Positions 54,384-63,360 are shown, counted from the first letter of the stretch. The stretch is 64,000 nt of DNA from Halosimplex rubrum (GCF_013415885.1 NZ_CP058910.1:3658001-3722000); one strand, 5' to 3'. The notes: generated by a model from the letters alone, not told the origin. Translations and numbers: made by a program.

Positions 54384-55040
54384 ATGTCTACAGACGATCC
54401 TACCGACGACAGCGAGGGGACCGACGAGCCCGACGTGGACCCACAAGAGGGTGGAAACGTCCGCGAACGGCTGGAACAGGAGGCCGACAAGGCGGTCACG
54501 GGCTTCGACGAGGGGATCGTGGACATGCTCTCGTGGGTGCTGGAGACCGAGACGCGGGCGCGCATCTACGTCTATCTCCGCCAGAACCCCGACAGCACCA
54601 GCGACGAGATCGCCGAGGGCACGGGGCTGTACCCGAGTACGGTCCGCGAAGCGCTCGCGGAGCTCCACGACGAGGGGAAAGTCACCAGGGGGAAACGCGA
54701 GAACGACGGCGCCGGCAACAACCCCTACGAGTACGCGGCGATGGCGCCGAGCGAACTCGTCGGCAACGTCGTCGACGACGTGCAGGAGGAACTCAACACG
54801 GTCTTCAACCTCGACGAGATCCTCGGCAGCGACGACGACCACCCGACCGTCGACTCCGAACCCGTGACCATCACCGTCGAGGACGACCCCGGAGCGGACG
54901 AGGGGAGTGACGCGGACGACGGCGCGGCCGACGAGTGGGGGTCCGCGGAGGACGACGACGCGGACGAACCGTCGGGCGACGCGGGCGACGACACGGACGA
55001 GTCGGTCGACGCGGGCGACGACGCGAGCGGTGACGAGTAA
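54384..55040 (+). CDS. Winged-helix transcriptional regulator with acidic tail
   Basis: 218 residues. Residues about 42-115 are a winged helix-turn-helix (ETRARIYVYLRQNPDSTSDE, GTGLYPSTVREALAELHDEG, KVTRGKRENDGAGNNPYEY). The C-terminal 80 residues are nearly all Asp/Glu/Ser/Gly, an extreme form of the haloarchaeal acidic tail. Similar ArsR-like regulators occur across the class. A TATA-like AAGATTTTTACC about 35 nt upstream gives a short leader. Target genes unknown. Confidence 0.8.
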   Translation: MSTDDPTDDSEGTDEPDVDPQEGGNVRERLEQEADKAVTGFDEGIVDMLSWVLETETRARIYVYLRQNPDSTSDEIAEGTGLYPSTVREALAELHDEGKVTRGKRENDGAGNNPYEYAAMAPSELVGNVVDDVQEELNTVFNLDEILGSDDDHPTVDSEPVTITVEDDPGADEGSDADDGAADEWGSAEDDDADEPSGDAGDDTDESVDAGDDASGDE

Positions 55041-55124
55041 GACCGGGAGACCAGTTCTATCGCGTCGTAGCGGCGGGCACCGAAAGCCGAAGGCACTTTA
55101 CCGGCCTGGCCCGACTGAGCCAGT

Positions 55125-55691
55125 ATGAAGGTCGCGCTGGGTGGAACCTTCGACCCGGTCCACGACGGACACCGCGCGCTGTTCAGGCGCGCCTTCGAAC
55201 TGGGCGACGCGACGGTCGGCCTGACGAGCGACGACCTGGCCCCGAAGACCCGTCGCGAGGACCGCTACGTCCGCCCGTACGACCGGCGCCACCGCGACCT
55301 CGACGCCGAACTCGCCCGGCTGGCCGACGAGTACGACCGCGACTACGAGATCCGAAAGATCGACGACCCGACGGGCTTCGCCCCCGAACCGCAGTTCGAC
55401 GCCATCGTCGTCTCCCCCGAGACGGAGACCGGCGGCAAACGCATCAACGAGATCCGCCGCGACGACGGCGTCGAACCGCTCGACATCGAGGTCGTCGACC
55501 ACGTCTACGCCGAGGACGGCGAGATCATCTCCAGCACCCGCATCGTCCGCGGCGAGATCGACGAACACGGCGAGCTCACCCCGGACCGCACCGGCCGCGA
55601 CGCCCCCGGTGAGACCGAGATCGAGACCGCGAGCGACGCCGCCGACGCGTCGGCCGACGGCGGTCCGGAAGCCGAAGCCGACGACGCCTGA
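55125..55691 (+). CDS. coaD: Phosphopantetheine adenylyltransferase
   Basis: 188 residues. Nucleotidyl-transferase motifs GTFDPVHDGH (HxGH at His13-His16) and ISSTRIVRGEIDEHG are both present, as in the archaeal/eukaryotic PPAT type. Transfers AMP from ATP to 4'-phosphopantetheine to make dephospho-CoA. The first 155 residues are the enzyme; an acidic tail follows. Confidence 0.92.
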   Translation: MKVALGGTFDPVHDGHRALFRRAFELGDATVGLTSDDLAPKTRREDRYVRPYDRRHRDLDAELARLADEYDRDYEIRKIDDPTGFAPEPQFDAIVVSPETETGGKRINEIRRDDGVEPLDIEVVDHVYAEDGEIISSTRIVRGEIDEHGELTPDRTGRDAPGETEIETASDAADASADGGPEAEADDA

Positions 55692-55730
55692 TCCCGCGCC
55701 GAACTCCGACCGGATACCGCCGATCCCGAG

Positions 55731-56039
55731 CTACCAGCGCGGCGCGTCCAGCCCCTGGCTCTCCAGCATCTCCTCGTAGCGCTTGGAGATCGTGAGCCGG
55801 GACACGTCCGCGACCTCGGCGACGCGCTGCTGACTGCGGCTGTCACCCTCGACGAGGCCGGCGACGTAGACGCTCGTCGCGAGGACGGCCCGCTTCGATC
55901 GGTCGGTCTCGGGAACGTTCGAGAGGAAGAGGTCCGCGGCGCGCGACCGGGCGGCCTCCTCCATGTCGAGCCGCTCGGCCGTCGCCTCGACCTCGTCGAG
56001 CCACTCGCTGTTCTCCACCTGGTCGCGCGCGCTGTACAT
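55731..56039 (-). CDS. Small TFB/TFIIB-like cyclin-fold protein
   Basis: 102 residues starting MYSARDQVENSEWLDEVEA. The chain is one cyclin-like repeat of the TFIIB core: AADLFLSNVPETDRSKRAVL, ATSVYVAGLVEGDSRSQQRV, and AEVADVSRLTISKRYEEML (the DNA-contacting helix-turn-helix). No zinc ribbon, B-finger or second repeat is present, so it is not a general initiation factor but may be a truncated TFB-related regulator. Such short versions are known in haloarchaea. A strong TATA box (56062-56074) precedes it. Confidence 0.8.
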   Translation of the reverse strand: MYSARDQVENSEWLDEVEATAERLDMEEAARSRAADLFLSNVPETDRSKRAVLATSVYVAGLVEGDSRSQQRVAEVADVSRLTISKRYEEMLESQGLDAPRW

Positions 56040-56061
56040 CACCACGGGGTACGGGTTCGGG

Positions 56062-56074
56062 ATATATAAATACA
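56062..56074 (-). promoter_or_regulatory. TATA box of the TFB-like gene
   Basis: Minus strand TGTATTTATATAT, about 28 nt upstream of ATG 56039; among the best TATA sequences in the window. Confidence 0.7.
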
Positions 56075-56124
56075 CGACGAGGCCGGGACCGATCGGTTCG
56101 GGTTGCGGGTTGATCACCGGTATC

Positions 56125-56262
56125 CGCGCCGAGCGGAGCGAGGCGCGGTTCACTGAACCCGAACGAAGTGAGGGTTCAGCCTTTTTCACCCATGTTTTTC
56201 GAGGAGCCCTCCCGCAGCGAGCGCAGCGAGCGAGGAAGGGCGACGATGAAAAAGATGGCTGC
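56125..56262. repeat. Candidate interspersed haloarchaeal intergenic element
   Basis: Contains complementary GAGCGGAGCGAG/CGAACGAAGTGAG style stretches, GGTTCA-box inverted repeats (GGTTCACTGAACCC; GGGTTCAG), a polypyrimidine CCTTTTTCACCCATG, and GCGAGCGCAGCGAGCGAGG. It resembles recurrent intergenic sequence found in many haloarchaea near gene ends; copy number cannot be tested in this window. Confidence 0.4.
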
Positions 56263-56303
56263 ACTCAGCGCGATGGACCACACCCGGTCGTCACGCCGGC
56301 GAT

Positions 56304-57065
56304 TCAGACCCGGCGGTAGTCGCCCAGTCGCGTGCCGTCGAGGAGGTACGCCTCGCCGTCGACGAGGGTCTCGGGGAGGAACGGGGCGAGGAAGTCCTGG
56401 CCGGCGACGTTGACCCAGGTGCCGCCCGACAGGTCGTTGAACCCCGGGCAGACGACGAGTTCGGCGCCCGCGTCGATATCGAGGCCGTCGCCGTGGAACT
56501 CGCGGAACGGTTCCGGACCGAGGTCGCCGCGGAGCCACACCCGCTCGACGCGCGCGCCGCCGACCTCGTCTTCGAGGCGGACGACCGGGTGTTCGTGGGC
56601 GACGCAGACGATATCGGCGGCGAGCACGTCCGGGCTCGGCCAGGTGTGGCCGTGGGCGAAGCCGACCTCGCCGATGCGGACGCCGTGGCCGGGCGTGACC
56701 GCGACGGACTGGTCGACCCGCTCCAGGACCGAGTCGGTGTCGCCGTCGTGGTTGCCCTTGACGAGCGTGACCGGCAGGTCGGCGGGGAGCGCGTCGAACA
56801 GCGCGAGGATCTCCGCGCGTTCCTCGCGGCCGGGGTCGCCGATGGCGTGGCCCAGATCCCCGAGGAAGAGGAGCCGGTCCGGCCGTTCTCGCTCGACGAG
56901 CGCGCGCAGCGACTCGCGGCGGTCGGGCGCGTGGTCCGGGAGTTCGACGCCGTCGCGGCGCAGGCCGGCCTCGATGCCGGCGTGGAAGTCGGCGACGACG
57001 AGTGCCCGCTCGCCGTCGCAGGTCGCGACCGCCGCGGGCTCGCCGGGGATCGGTTCGACGCCCAT
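56304..57065 (-). CDS. rpe: Metallophosphoesterase of the RPA operon (Rpe)
   Basis: 253 residues. Calcineurin-like site: VVADFHAG, LLFLGDLGHAIGD, LVKGNHDGDTDS, and CVAHEHPVV with HGHTW. This is the position and order described in haloarchaea, where rpa1, rpap1 and rpe form one operon. The substrate is unknown, likely a nucleic-acid end or nucleotide. The start codon shares one base with the stop of rpap1. Confidence 0.85.
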   Translation of the reverse strand: MGVEPIPGEPAAVATCDGERALVVADFHAGIEAGLRRDGVELPDHAPDRRESLRALVERERPDRLLFLGDLGHAIGDPGREERAEILALFDALPADLPVTLVKGNHDGDTDSVLERVDQSVAVTPGHGVRIGEVGFAHGHTWPSPDVLAADIVCVAHEHPVVRLEDEVGGARVERVWLRGDLGPEPFREFHGDGLDIDAGAELVVCPGFNDLSGGTWVNVAGQDFLAPFLPETLVDGEAYLLDGTRLGDYRRV

Positions 57066-58819
57066 CAGATCGGCTTGTACACGTCGTCCTCGGGCTCGTA
57101 GCAGCGGCCGCCCATAAGCGCGTCCTGGATGGCCTCGCGCACTTCCTCGTCGGCGGCGCCGGTCCGGGCGGTCACCGCGTCGACGATCTCGTCGGCGTGG
57201 GCGCCGTCGCCGTCGTCGTGTTCGGCCATCGCGTCCATCACCGCGTCCTCGACATCCACGTCCTCGGCCGGTTCGGCGCCCTCGGCGGATTCGCCGGGTT
57301 CGGTCGCCGGCTCCGACTCGGACTCGACGGACCCGGTCTCCGAGCCGGACTCCGCGGACCCGGTCGCCGAGCCGGTGTCGGCCGGCTGCTCGGTCGGCTC
57401 CGGCTCCGGTTCGCTCGCTTCGCTCCCGGCGTCGGCCGCTGCACTCGCGGACCCGTCGGCTCCGGCCTCCGCTTCGGCCTCGGCCAGTTCCTCGGGGTCG
57501 GGCGTCTCGATGCCGGCCTCGCCGGGTTCGTCGACCTCGTTGCCGCTCGTGAAGCCGGTCCCGTACTCCTCCTCGATCTCCTCGCGCTCCTCGTCGTCGA
57601 GCTCGAACTCGCCGGGGTCGAAGTCGTCGAGGTCCTCGCCGCTCGCGGCGTCGGCGCCCGCGTCGGGCGAGTCCGCGCCAGTGTCGGGGGCGTCGGTCCC
57701 GGTACCGCCTTCGGCGGCGGTCGCGGCGGGTTCGGCCTCGACGGCCGCGGGCTCGTCCGACGCCGACTCCGACGGCTCTACGCCGGAGTCGGTCGCCGAC
57801 TCTCCGGCGGTGGACTCGGTCTCCTCGGCCGACGGCTCGCTCGATGCCGCGGGTTCCGGTTCGCTCTGCTCAGCCGATTCCGGCGACGCCGACTCGGTGT
57901 CGGATTCGGATTCGGATTCGGATACGGATTCGGCCTCGGTCGCCGACCCGGTGTTCGCGTCGGCGGTCGCGGACCCGTCGGCCGCGGTCTCGGTCTCGGC
58001 GGTCGCGGTGTCGTCGCTCGCGGTCGCGCGGTCGTCGCTCCCGCCGCCGAGAGCGGTGGTCTCGCCGCCGACGCTCGCGGCCACGTCGAGGGCGGCCAGC
58101 GTCGCCGGGTCGGCGTCGCCGGGCGCGCCCGGCGACGCGGAGTGGGCGTCGACCTCCTCGCGCTCGCCCGCGACGACTTCCAGCGCCTGGACGGCCGTGT
58201 CCCGCACCGCGTCGAGATAGGCCGCGGTCGTGCCGTAGTGGCCGATGGCGAGCGGGATCCCCGCCGCCAGCCCGGTGTCGACGCCCTCGGCTTCCAGCGC
58301 GGCGCGGAGTTCGTCGCCCCGTTCCTCCCGAGAGAGGGCGCCGGCCATCGTCCGCACGCGGTCGAGCGTCTGCCGGGCGGTGCCGACCGTCCAGCGGTCT
58401 CGGGTCTCGGCGTCGACCTCGTTGACGTTCTCCGGCCGGATCGAGGTGTAGGTCACGTCCGAGTCGTCGGGCTGGAAGGTGCGGGCCTTCCCGGTGACTG
58501 CGACGAACATCGGCGGCTGGGCCTTGTCGAAGAAGGCCTGCGCCTCGGGCTGATACTGGCCGGCGTAGACGACGAACGCGCCCGTCGGATCGACGATGCG
58601 GGCGCGGAGCACGTCCTCGCTCGCGTTCTCGACCTCGGTGAGGACGCCGACGACGAACAGCCGGTTGACGCGGCCGCCCGTCGGCGAGACGACGTAGTTC
58701 GGGGCCCGTTCCTCGTCGCTCTCGGAGTAGGAGAAGTCGGCGTCCTCGAACTCCGCGGCAAACAGGCGGTAGGCGACCTCGCGCCGTCCCGCGCCGCCCT
58801 GGTCTTCCGATCCGCTCAT
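57065..58819 (-). CDS. rpap1: RPA-associated protein Rpap
   Basis: 584 residues. The N-terminal 225 residues form the conserved domain: REVAYRLFAAEFEDADFSYS, ERAPNYVVSPTGGRVNRLF and VVGVLTEVENASEDVLRARI, then an OB-fold-like part (GAFVVYAGQYQPEAQAFFDK) and helices. Residues about 245-510 are Ser/Glu/Asp-rich low complexity (including SESESESD), and the C-terminus (DVEDAVMDAMAEHDDGDGAH to GGRCYEPEDDVYKPI) is a short winged-helix-like domain. Rpap proteins bind the RPA partner encoded just before it and help single-strand DNA protection and repair. Overlaps rpa1 by 4 bp (ATGA). Confidence 0.88.
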   Translation of the reverse strand: MSGSEDQGGAGRREVAYRLFAAEFEDADFSYSESDEERAPNYVVSPTGGRVNRLFVVGVLTEVENASEDVLRARIVDPTGAFVVYAGQYQPEAQAFFDKAQPPMFVAVTGKARTFQPDDSDVTYTSIRPENVNEVDAETRDRWTVGTARQTLDRVRTMAGALSREERGDELRAALEAEGVDTGLAAGIPLAIGHYGTTAAYLDAVRDTAVQALEVVAGEREEVDAHSASPGAPGDADPATLAALDVAASVGGETTALGGGSDDRATASDDTATAETETAADGSATADANTGSATEAESVSESESESDTESASPESAEQSEPEPAASSEPSAEETESTAGESATDSGVEPSESASDEPAAVEAEPAATAAEGGTGTDAPDTGADSPDAGADAASGEDLDDFDPGEFELDDEEREEIEEEYGTGFTSGNEVDEPGEAGIETPDPEELAEAEAEAGADGSASAAADAGSEASEPEPEPTEQPADTGSATGSAESGSETGSVESESEPATEPGESAEGAEPAEDVDVEDAVMDAMAEHDDGDGAHADEIVDAVTARTGAADEEVREAIQDALMGGRCYEPEDDVYKPI

Positions 58820-60087
58820 GACCGGACCTCCGCGAGGAGGTCGCTGGCGCGACTCGCGGGGTCGTCGCCGGTCTCGTCGAACGAGCGGGCGTTGCAGTTG
58901 GCGCCGTACTCGTCGACCGACAGCGACCCGCGGACGCGGAACTCCCGACCGACGAGCGTCTCGCGGATGTCGTCGGCGACGGCCTCCTGGTCCATCTCCT
59001 CGCGGGCGTGCTCTTTGGCGGCCTCGATGCCGCCGCCGTAGATCCCCTCCGTGAGTTCGTCGTCGAGGATCGCGGTCACGGTTCCGGTGCCGTCGTCGAG
59101 GATGGCCTTGATACGCAGGTCGTCGACGCCGTCGACGGCGCCGTGGGTCCGACACTGGCCGTTCTGCACGACGCGGCCGCACTCGGGACAGCGCTCGATG
59201 AGGCCGGAGCCGTCCCGCACCGCGATGACGTTGCCGACCAGTTCCACGTCGAACAGGCCGCCCGATTCGATGGCGTCGCGGATCGCCAGGCGGGGCGCTT
59301 CGTCGGTCGCCTCGACGGTCCGGTCCAGCGGCGCGACGGTCGTGAACTCCGAGACGTTCACCGAGGGCGCGCCGCGGAACTCGCGGACGAACACGTCCTC
59401 CAGCCGGATCGAGGCGCCCTCGGTGATCCCCTCGTGGGGCTCCCAGTCGGTGAAGGGCAGCCGCGTCGTCTCGTCGGCGAGGATGCCGCTGAGGATCTCC
59501 GTCTCGCCGTCGCGGCCGTCGATGGTCTTGGTCTCGACCTCTAACACCGTGACCTCGACGTCGATCCCGCGGTCGCCGGGTTCGAGTTCCGCGAGGCCGG
59601 CGTCGCCGCCGACCGGATGGGACACGTCGAGGTCCTCGTCGGCCAGCCCGATGGTCGTGCTCTCGCCGAGGTTGAGTTCGGGCTCGCCCTCCCACTCGCG
59701 GATGCCCGCGTTGCCGGCGGTGATGGTCTGGCCGGCCTGCAGGCCGAAGTCGTCCCACGCGGTGTAGGAGATCTTGCCGGTCTCGTCGGCGATCTCCCCC
59801 TCGAAGATGACGTGGTCGGACCCCTGGTAGCGGATCGACCGTTTGCCCACGGTGAGGACCGTTCCGGTGACGGTCACGTTCGAATCGCCGGTGGTGATCT
59901 CGGCGATGGACTTCGTCGTGGGGCCGCCCCCGCCGCCGGAGTCGTCGCCGTACTTCCGCCGGAGGCTGTCTTTGGCCTCCTCGACGGGCACGCTGTACTC
60001 CACGAGGTTCTCCAGGTCGCTTTTGACCTCCGTTTTGTCGACGCCGAGGTCGGAGGCGAGGTCCTCGGCATGATCGTCTAAGCTCAT
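58816..60087 (-). CDS. rpa1: Replication protein A, single-stranded-DNA-binding subunit
   Basis: 423 residues. Three OB-fold blocks: SNVTVTGTVLTVGKRSIRYQ (about 69-150), GIDVEVTVLEVETKTIDGR (about 175-255) and the third with a zinc knuckle Cys300-Cys303-Cys312-His315 (LIERCPECGRVVQNGQCRTH). The third fold links to a C-terminal domain ending LLAEVRS. Binds ssDNA in replication, repair and recombination. Start ATG 60087 fits the TATA box at 60110-60119 and the MSLDDHAEDLASDLGV terminus. First gene of rpa1-rpap1-rpe. Confidence 0.94.
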   Translation of the reverse strand: MSLDDHAEDLASDLGVDKTEVKSDLENLVEYSVPVEEAKDSLRRKYGDDSGGGGGPTTKSIAEITTGDSNVTVTGTVLTVGKRSIRYQGSDHVIFEGEIADETGKISYTAWDDFGLQAGQTITAGNAGIREWEGEPELNLGESTTIGLADEDLDVSHPVGGDAGLAELEPGDRGIDVEVTVLEVETKTIDGRDGETEILSGILADETTRLPFTDWEPHEGITEGASIRLEDVFVREFRGAPSVNVSEFTTVAPLDRTVEATDEAPRLAIRDAIESGGLFDVELVGNVIAVRDGSGLIERCPECGRVVQNGQCRTHGAVDGVDDLRIKAILDDGTGTVTAILDDELTEGIYGGGIEAAKEHAREEMDQEAVADDIRETLVGREFRVRGSLSVDEYGANCNARSFDETGDDPASRASDLLAEVRS

Positions 60088-60109
60088 CACCGGACCTTCG
60101 GCTGGCCCC

Positions 60110-60119
60110 GGTAAAAATC
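60110..60119 (-). promoter_or_regulatory. TATA box of the rpa operon
   Basis: Minus strand GATTTTTACC, 23-32 nt upstream of ATG 60087; leaderless organisation. Confidence 0.65.
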
Positions 60120-60240
60120 GTTCCCGTCGGGAAACCGGGCGGCCCCGCGGCGTCGCGACCGGGACCGCGACCGCGACCGACGCGAGCGCAGCGCGACCCA
60201 CATCGAAAGCGGTTTTCCCGCGAGCGCGTAGCTACGGGGT

Positions 60241-60903
60241 ATGTACGTCGTCGTCAACGCCGCCATGAGCGCCGACGGGAAGCTGTCGACCCGCGAGCGC
60301 GAACAGGTCGAGATCAGCGGTCCCGCCGACTTCGACCGCGTCGACGCGCTGCGCGCCGAGAGCGACGCCGTCATGGTCGGCGTCGGCACGGTGCTGGCCG
60401 ACGACCCCTCGCTGACCGTCGACGGCGACGCCCGCCGCGAGCGCCGTCGCGACGCCGGCAAGCCCGAGAACCCCGCCCGCATCGTCGCCGACTCCCGGGT
60501 CCGCACGCCGACCGACGCCCGCGTCCTCGACGACCGCGCCGAGACCTACCTCCTGACCAGCGAGGCCGCCCCGCAGGACTTCGTCGCCGAGATCTCCGAG
60601 GCCGGCGCCGAGGTCGTCTCGGCCGGCGAACAGCAGGTCGACCTGCCCGAGGCGCTCGCACAGCTCGAAGACCGGGGCATCGAGCGGCTGATGGTCGAGG
60701 GCGGCGGCGAGCTCATCTTCTCGCTGTTCGCGGCCGACATGGTCGACGAGCTCTCGACGTTCGTCGGCCCCGCCGTCATCGGCGGCTGGAAGGCGCCCAC
60801 GCTCGCCGACGGCGACGGCTTCGTCGACGACTTCCCGGAGCTGTCGCTTCGCGACGTGGAACGCGTCGACGACGGCGTCCTGATCCGCTGGGACGTTCCC
60901 TGA
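60241..60903 (+). CDS. arfC: 2,5-diamino-6-(ribosylamino)pyrimidinone 5'-phosphate reductase
   Basis: 220 residues. RibD C-terminal reductase fold: MYVVVNAAMSADGKLSTRER, SDAVMVGVGTVLADDPSLTV, and MVEGGGELIFSLFAADMVDEL with FVGPAVIGG. In archaea this enzyme (ArfC) reduces the ribosyl chain early in riboflavin and F420 synthesis, before deamination. The deaminase domain of bacterial RibD is absent, as expected. Confidence 0.93.
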   Translation: MYVVVNAAMSADGKLSTREREQVEISGPADFDRVDALRAESDAVMVGVGTVLADDPSLTVDGDARRERRRDAGKPENPARIVADSRVRTPTDARVLDDRAETYLLTSEAAPQDFVAEISEAGAEVVSAGEQQVDLPEALAQLEDRGIERLMVEGGGELIFSLFAADMVDELSTFVGPAVIGGWKAPTLADGDGFVDDFPELSLRDVERVDDGVLIRWDVP

Positions 60904-60950
60904 GCGGGCCGATGGAGTCGCCGTTCGTAACTACCGCGCGGAGCGTCGCC

Positions 60951-61241
60951 TCAGTGACTGTGGCCGGTCAGTTCCGCGAACGTGCGGCCGAAGCGCTCCT
61001 CGAACAGTTCGAGGGTGAGTTCCTCGGTGTCCGCGATCTCCTCGGCGGGCTCGCCCTCGCTGTGGTGGGCGGCGCTGTGGATGCGCTGGGCCAGGCCGAA
61101 CATCGCGATGTCGCCGACGACCTCCGGTGGCGACTCGTCATCGCTCTCTGCGAGCATCCCGACGAGCGCGGTCGGCACTTCGAGTTCGTCCGTGGCGTCG
61201 CCGGCTTCGATCGTCAGCGTGACCGTCTCTGATTCTGCCAT
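60951..61241 (-). CDS. Small acidic haloarchaeal protein beside trxB
   Basis: 96 residues, MAESETVTLTIEAGDATDELEVPTALVG... with a beta-rich N-terminus, helices MFGLAQRIHSAAHHSEG and LTLELFEERFGRTF, ending in GHSH. Soluble; no domain recognised. A histidine pair (HH) and the terminal HSH might bind metal. Lies 84 bp downstream of trxB on the same strand. Confidence 0.65.
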   Translation of the reverse strand: MAESETVTLTIEAGDATDELEVPTALVGMLAESDDESPPEVVGDIAMFGLAQRIHSAAHHSEGEPAEEIADTEELTLELFEERFGRTFAELTGHSH

Positions 61242-61324
61242 GGCCTCCGTAGGGACACCCGGCATATGGGTCTGATGGAAGCGTACGCACCCCGTCAAAA
61301 CCGCCCCGGGAGACCGGCGACCGT

Positions 61325-62383
61325 TCAGTCGTCGGCTTCGGCGGCCGCTTCGGCCTCGCCCTCGGCGGGCGCCTCGCGTTCGAGGTAGTCGTCGGCGTCC
61401 ATCGCGGCCTTGCAGCCCATGCCGCCGGCGGTGATCGCCTGCTGGTAGTGGTGGTCGACCACGTCGCCGGCGGCGAACAGCCCCTCGACGCCGGTCGCGG
61501 TCTGGTCGCCGCCCTCGCCGCCGCCCCGGCTGCCCCGCGTGTTCACGTAGCCTTCCTCGTCGAGTTCGACCCCGGTGTCGTCGAGGTAGTCCGTGTTGGG
61601 CGTGTGGCCGATGGCGACGAACACGGCGCCCACGTCGAAGTCGAAGGTCTCGGTCTCGGGGTCGTCGAGCTTCTCCGACGGGCGGCCGGACTCGTTCTCG
61701 GCGAGGGTGACGTGGTCGACGCCCGCTTCCTGGGAGCCGTGGACCTCCAGCAGTTCGGTGTTTCGCATGATCTCCACGTCGCCGTCGTCGACCTTGTCCA
61801 TCAGACGGTCGACCCAGTAGTCCTCGGCGCGGAACTCCTCGCGTCGGTGGACCAGGTAGACGGTGTCGGCGAAGCGGGTGAGGAAGTCGGCCTCCTCGAA
61901 GGCCGCGTCGCCGCCGCCGACGACCACCATGTCCTCGCCGCGGAAGAAGGCGCCGTCGCAGGTGGCACACGTCGAGACGCCGAAGCCCATCAGGTCGTCC
62001 TCGCCGGGGACGCCCAGGGTGCGGGCGCTCGCGCCGCTGGCGGCGATAACGGCGTCGGCCGTGTAGGTGTCGCCGGTGTTGAGGTCGACCTCGAAGGGGC
62101 GGACCTCGTCGTTCACGTCGGTGACGACGCCGTGTTCGATCTCCGCGCCGAACTGCTTGGCCTGGGCTTTCATGTCGTTGACCAGCTCGGTGCCGCCGAC
62201 GCCGTCGGGGAACCCGGGGTAGTTCTCCACGTCGGTCGTCAGCGTGAGCTGTCCGCCGGGCTCGTCGCCCTCCAGCACGAGCGGATCGAGGTTCGACCGC
62301 GCCGCGTAGATGGCGGCGGTCAGCCCCGCGATGCCCGATCCCGCGATGATCAGCCGTCGGTGGTCGGCCGTCTCGGAACTCAT
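61325..62383 (-). CDS. trxB: Thioredoxin-disulfide reductase
   Basis: 352 residues. FAD site GSGIAG (15-20), redox pair CATC (Cys139, Cys142), NADPH site VVVGGGDAAFEEA and the HRRxxxR motif VHRREEFRA, final FAD segment VEGLFAAGDVVD and QAITAGGMGCKAAMDAD. Reduces thioredoxin with NADPH. The C-terminus carries a short acidic tail. TATA box at 62407-62416 fixes a leaderless start. Confidence 0.96.
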   Translation of the reverse strand: MSSETADHRRLIIAGSGIAGLTAAIYAARSNLDPLVLEGDEPGGQLTLTTDVENYPGFPDGVGGTELVNDMKAQAKQFGAEIEHGVVTDVNDEVRPFEVDLNTGDTYTADAVIAASGASARTLGVPGEDDLMGFGVSTCATCDGAFFRGEDMVVVGGGDAAFEEADFLTRFADTVYLVHRREEFRAEDYWVDRLMDKVDDGDVEIMRNTELLEVHGSQEAGVDHVTLAENESGRPSEKLDDPETETFDFDVGAVFVAIGHTPNTDYLDDTGVELDEEGYVNTRGSRGGGEGGDQTATGVEGLFAAGDVVDHHYQQAITAGGMGCKAAMDADDYLEREAPAEGEAEAAAEADD

Positions 62384-62406
62384 TGCTCACCGATAGCGGA
62401 GGACGG

Positions 62407-62416
62407 GGTATTTACC
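62407..62416 (-). promoter_or_regulatory. TATA box of trxB
   Basis: Minus strand GGTAAATACC, centred about 28 nt from ATG 62383. Confidence 0.65.
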
Positions 62417-62499
62417 TTGCGCTGTCGCGCCGACCGCCCGCGACGGGCGGGTAGATCGCCGGATTCGCTCGATCCGGACCGGACTCGCGTCCGCGTCCG

Positions 62500-63204
62500 T
62501 CACTCCTCTTTCCACTCGCCCACCCGCTCGCCGTGGACCTCGCCCTTGGCCTGGCGCTCGATCGGCCAGAGCGCGAGCGCGACGATCGCGAGGTAGAACG
62601 CCCCGAGCGCGCCCGCGACGGCGACGCCGGGGATGCCCGGGAGCTCCGCCGCCTCGGTCCAGCGGTTCTCCGGCGTGAACAGGGTGACCTTCGCCGCCCA
62701 CGCGACGCCGACGACAGCGAACAACAGCCCGTAGATCCGACGGAGCCGTCGCGAGAGCGCTTCGAGGGTAGACACCTTGAACGTCGGGTAGCGCAGGTCC
62801 CGGCTCAGCTCCTCGCGCCACTCGGAGTGTTCGGCGCCCTCCGGCGAGAGCGCGTTGGCGAAGACGTTCTCCTGGACGATTCGCACTCGCGACCGGTACA
62901 TGTCGTAGAACCGGTAGCGGCGCACCTCGTAGGAGAGGAACGCGGCGAGCGCCGCGACGGCGATGAGCAACAGGTACGCCGGCATCTCCGGCCCGGCGAA
63001 CACGAGCGACAGCAGCGCCGCCAGGAGGGTTATCGCCCAGTTGGTCGTGCGGTCGATCCGGTCCTGAGCGCTGTTGGCCTGGCTCACCTCGCCCCGATAG
63101 AAGTGCGGGAGCGCCCCGAGGAGCGCGTCGGTGTCGTCGGCGATCTCCGCGCCGACCTCCTCGTCGCCGCGGCCGAGTCGGCTGTCGCCGTGGTCGTCGT
63201 CCAT
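62500..63204 (-). CDS. DUF2270 membrane protein
   Basis: 234 residues with four transmembrane helices in two pairs (TTNWAITLLAALLSLVFAGP, AYLLLIAVAALAAFLSYEV, GLLFAVVGVAWAAKV and VAVAGALGAFYLAIVALALW), plus a cytoplasmic loop FYDMYRSRVRIVQENVFANAL (cited as YRSRVRIVQENVFANAL). Matches the DUF2270 pattern; function unknown. The conserved N-terminus LPHFYRGEVSQAN is a family hallmark. Confidence 0.82.
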   Translation of the reverse strand: MDDDHGDSRLGRGDEEVGAEIADDTDALLGALPHFYRGEVSQANSAQDRIDRTTNWAITLLAALLSLVFAGPEMPAYLLLIAVAALAAFLSYEVRRYRFYDMYRSRVRIVQENVFANALSPEGAEHSEWREELSRDLRYPTFKVSTLEALSRRLRRIYGLLFAVVGVAWAAKVTLFTPENRWTEAAELPGIPGVAVAGALGAFYLAIVALALWPIERQAKGEVHGERVGEWKEE

Positions 63205-63360
63205 GCACCCCTTTCGGCCTCGACGACCAATACCCCTCAGAGAACGTGACCATCCGGCGAGTTCCGCGCAGTCGAACGGTCTGATCCCGGAAATCGGCGC
63301 GCCGCGTGGCGCCGGCCGACGACCGAACGCTTAGGCCCACGCCGGCACTCGGGTCCGAGT

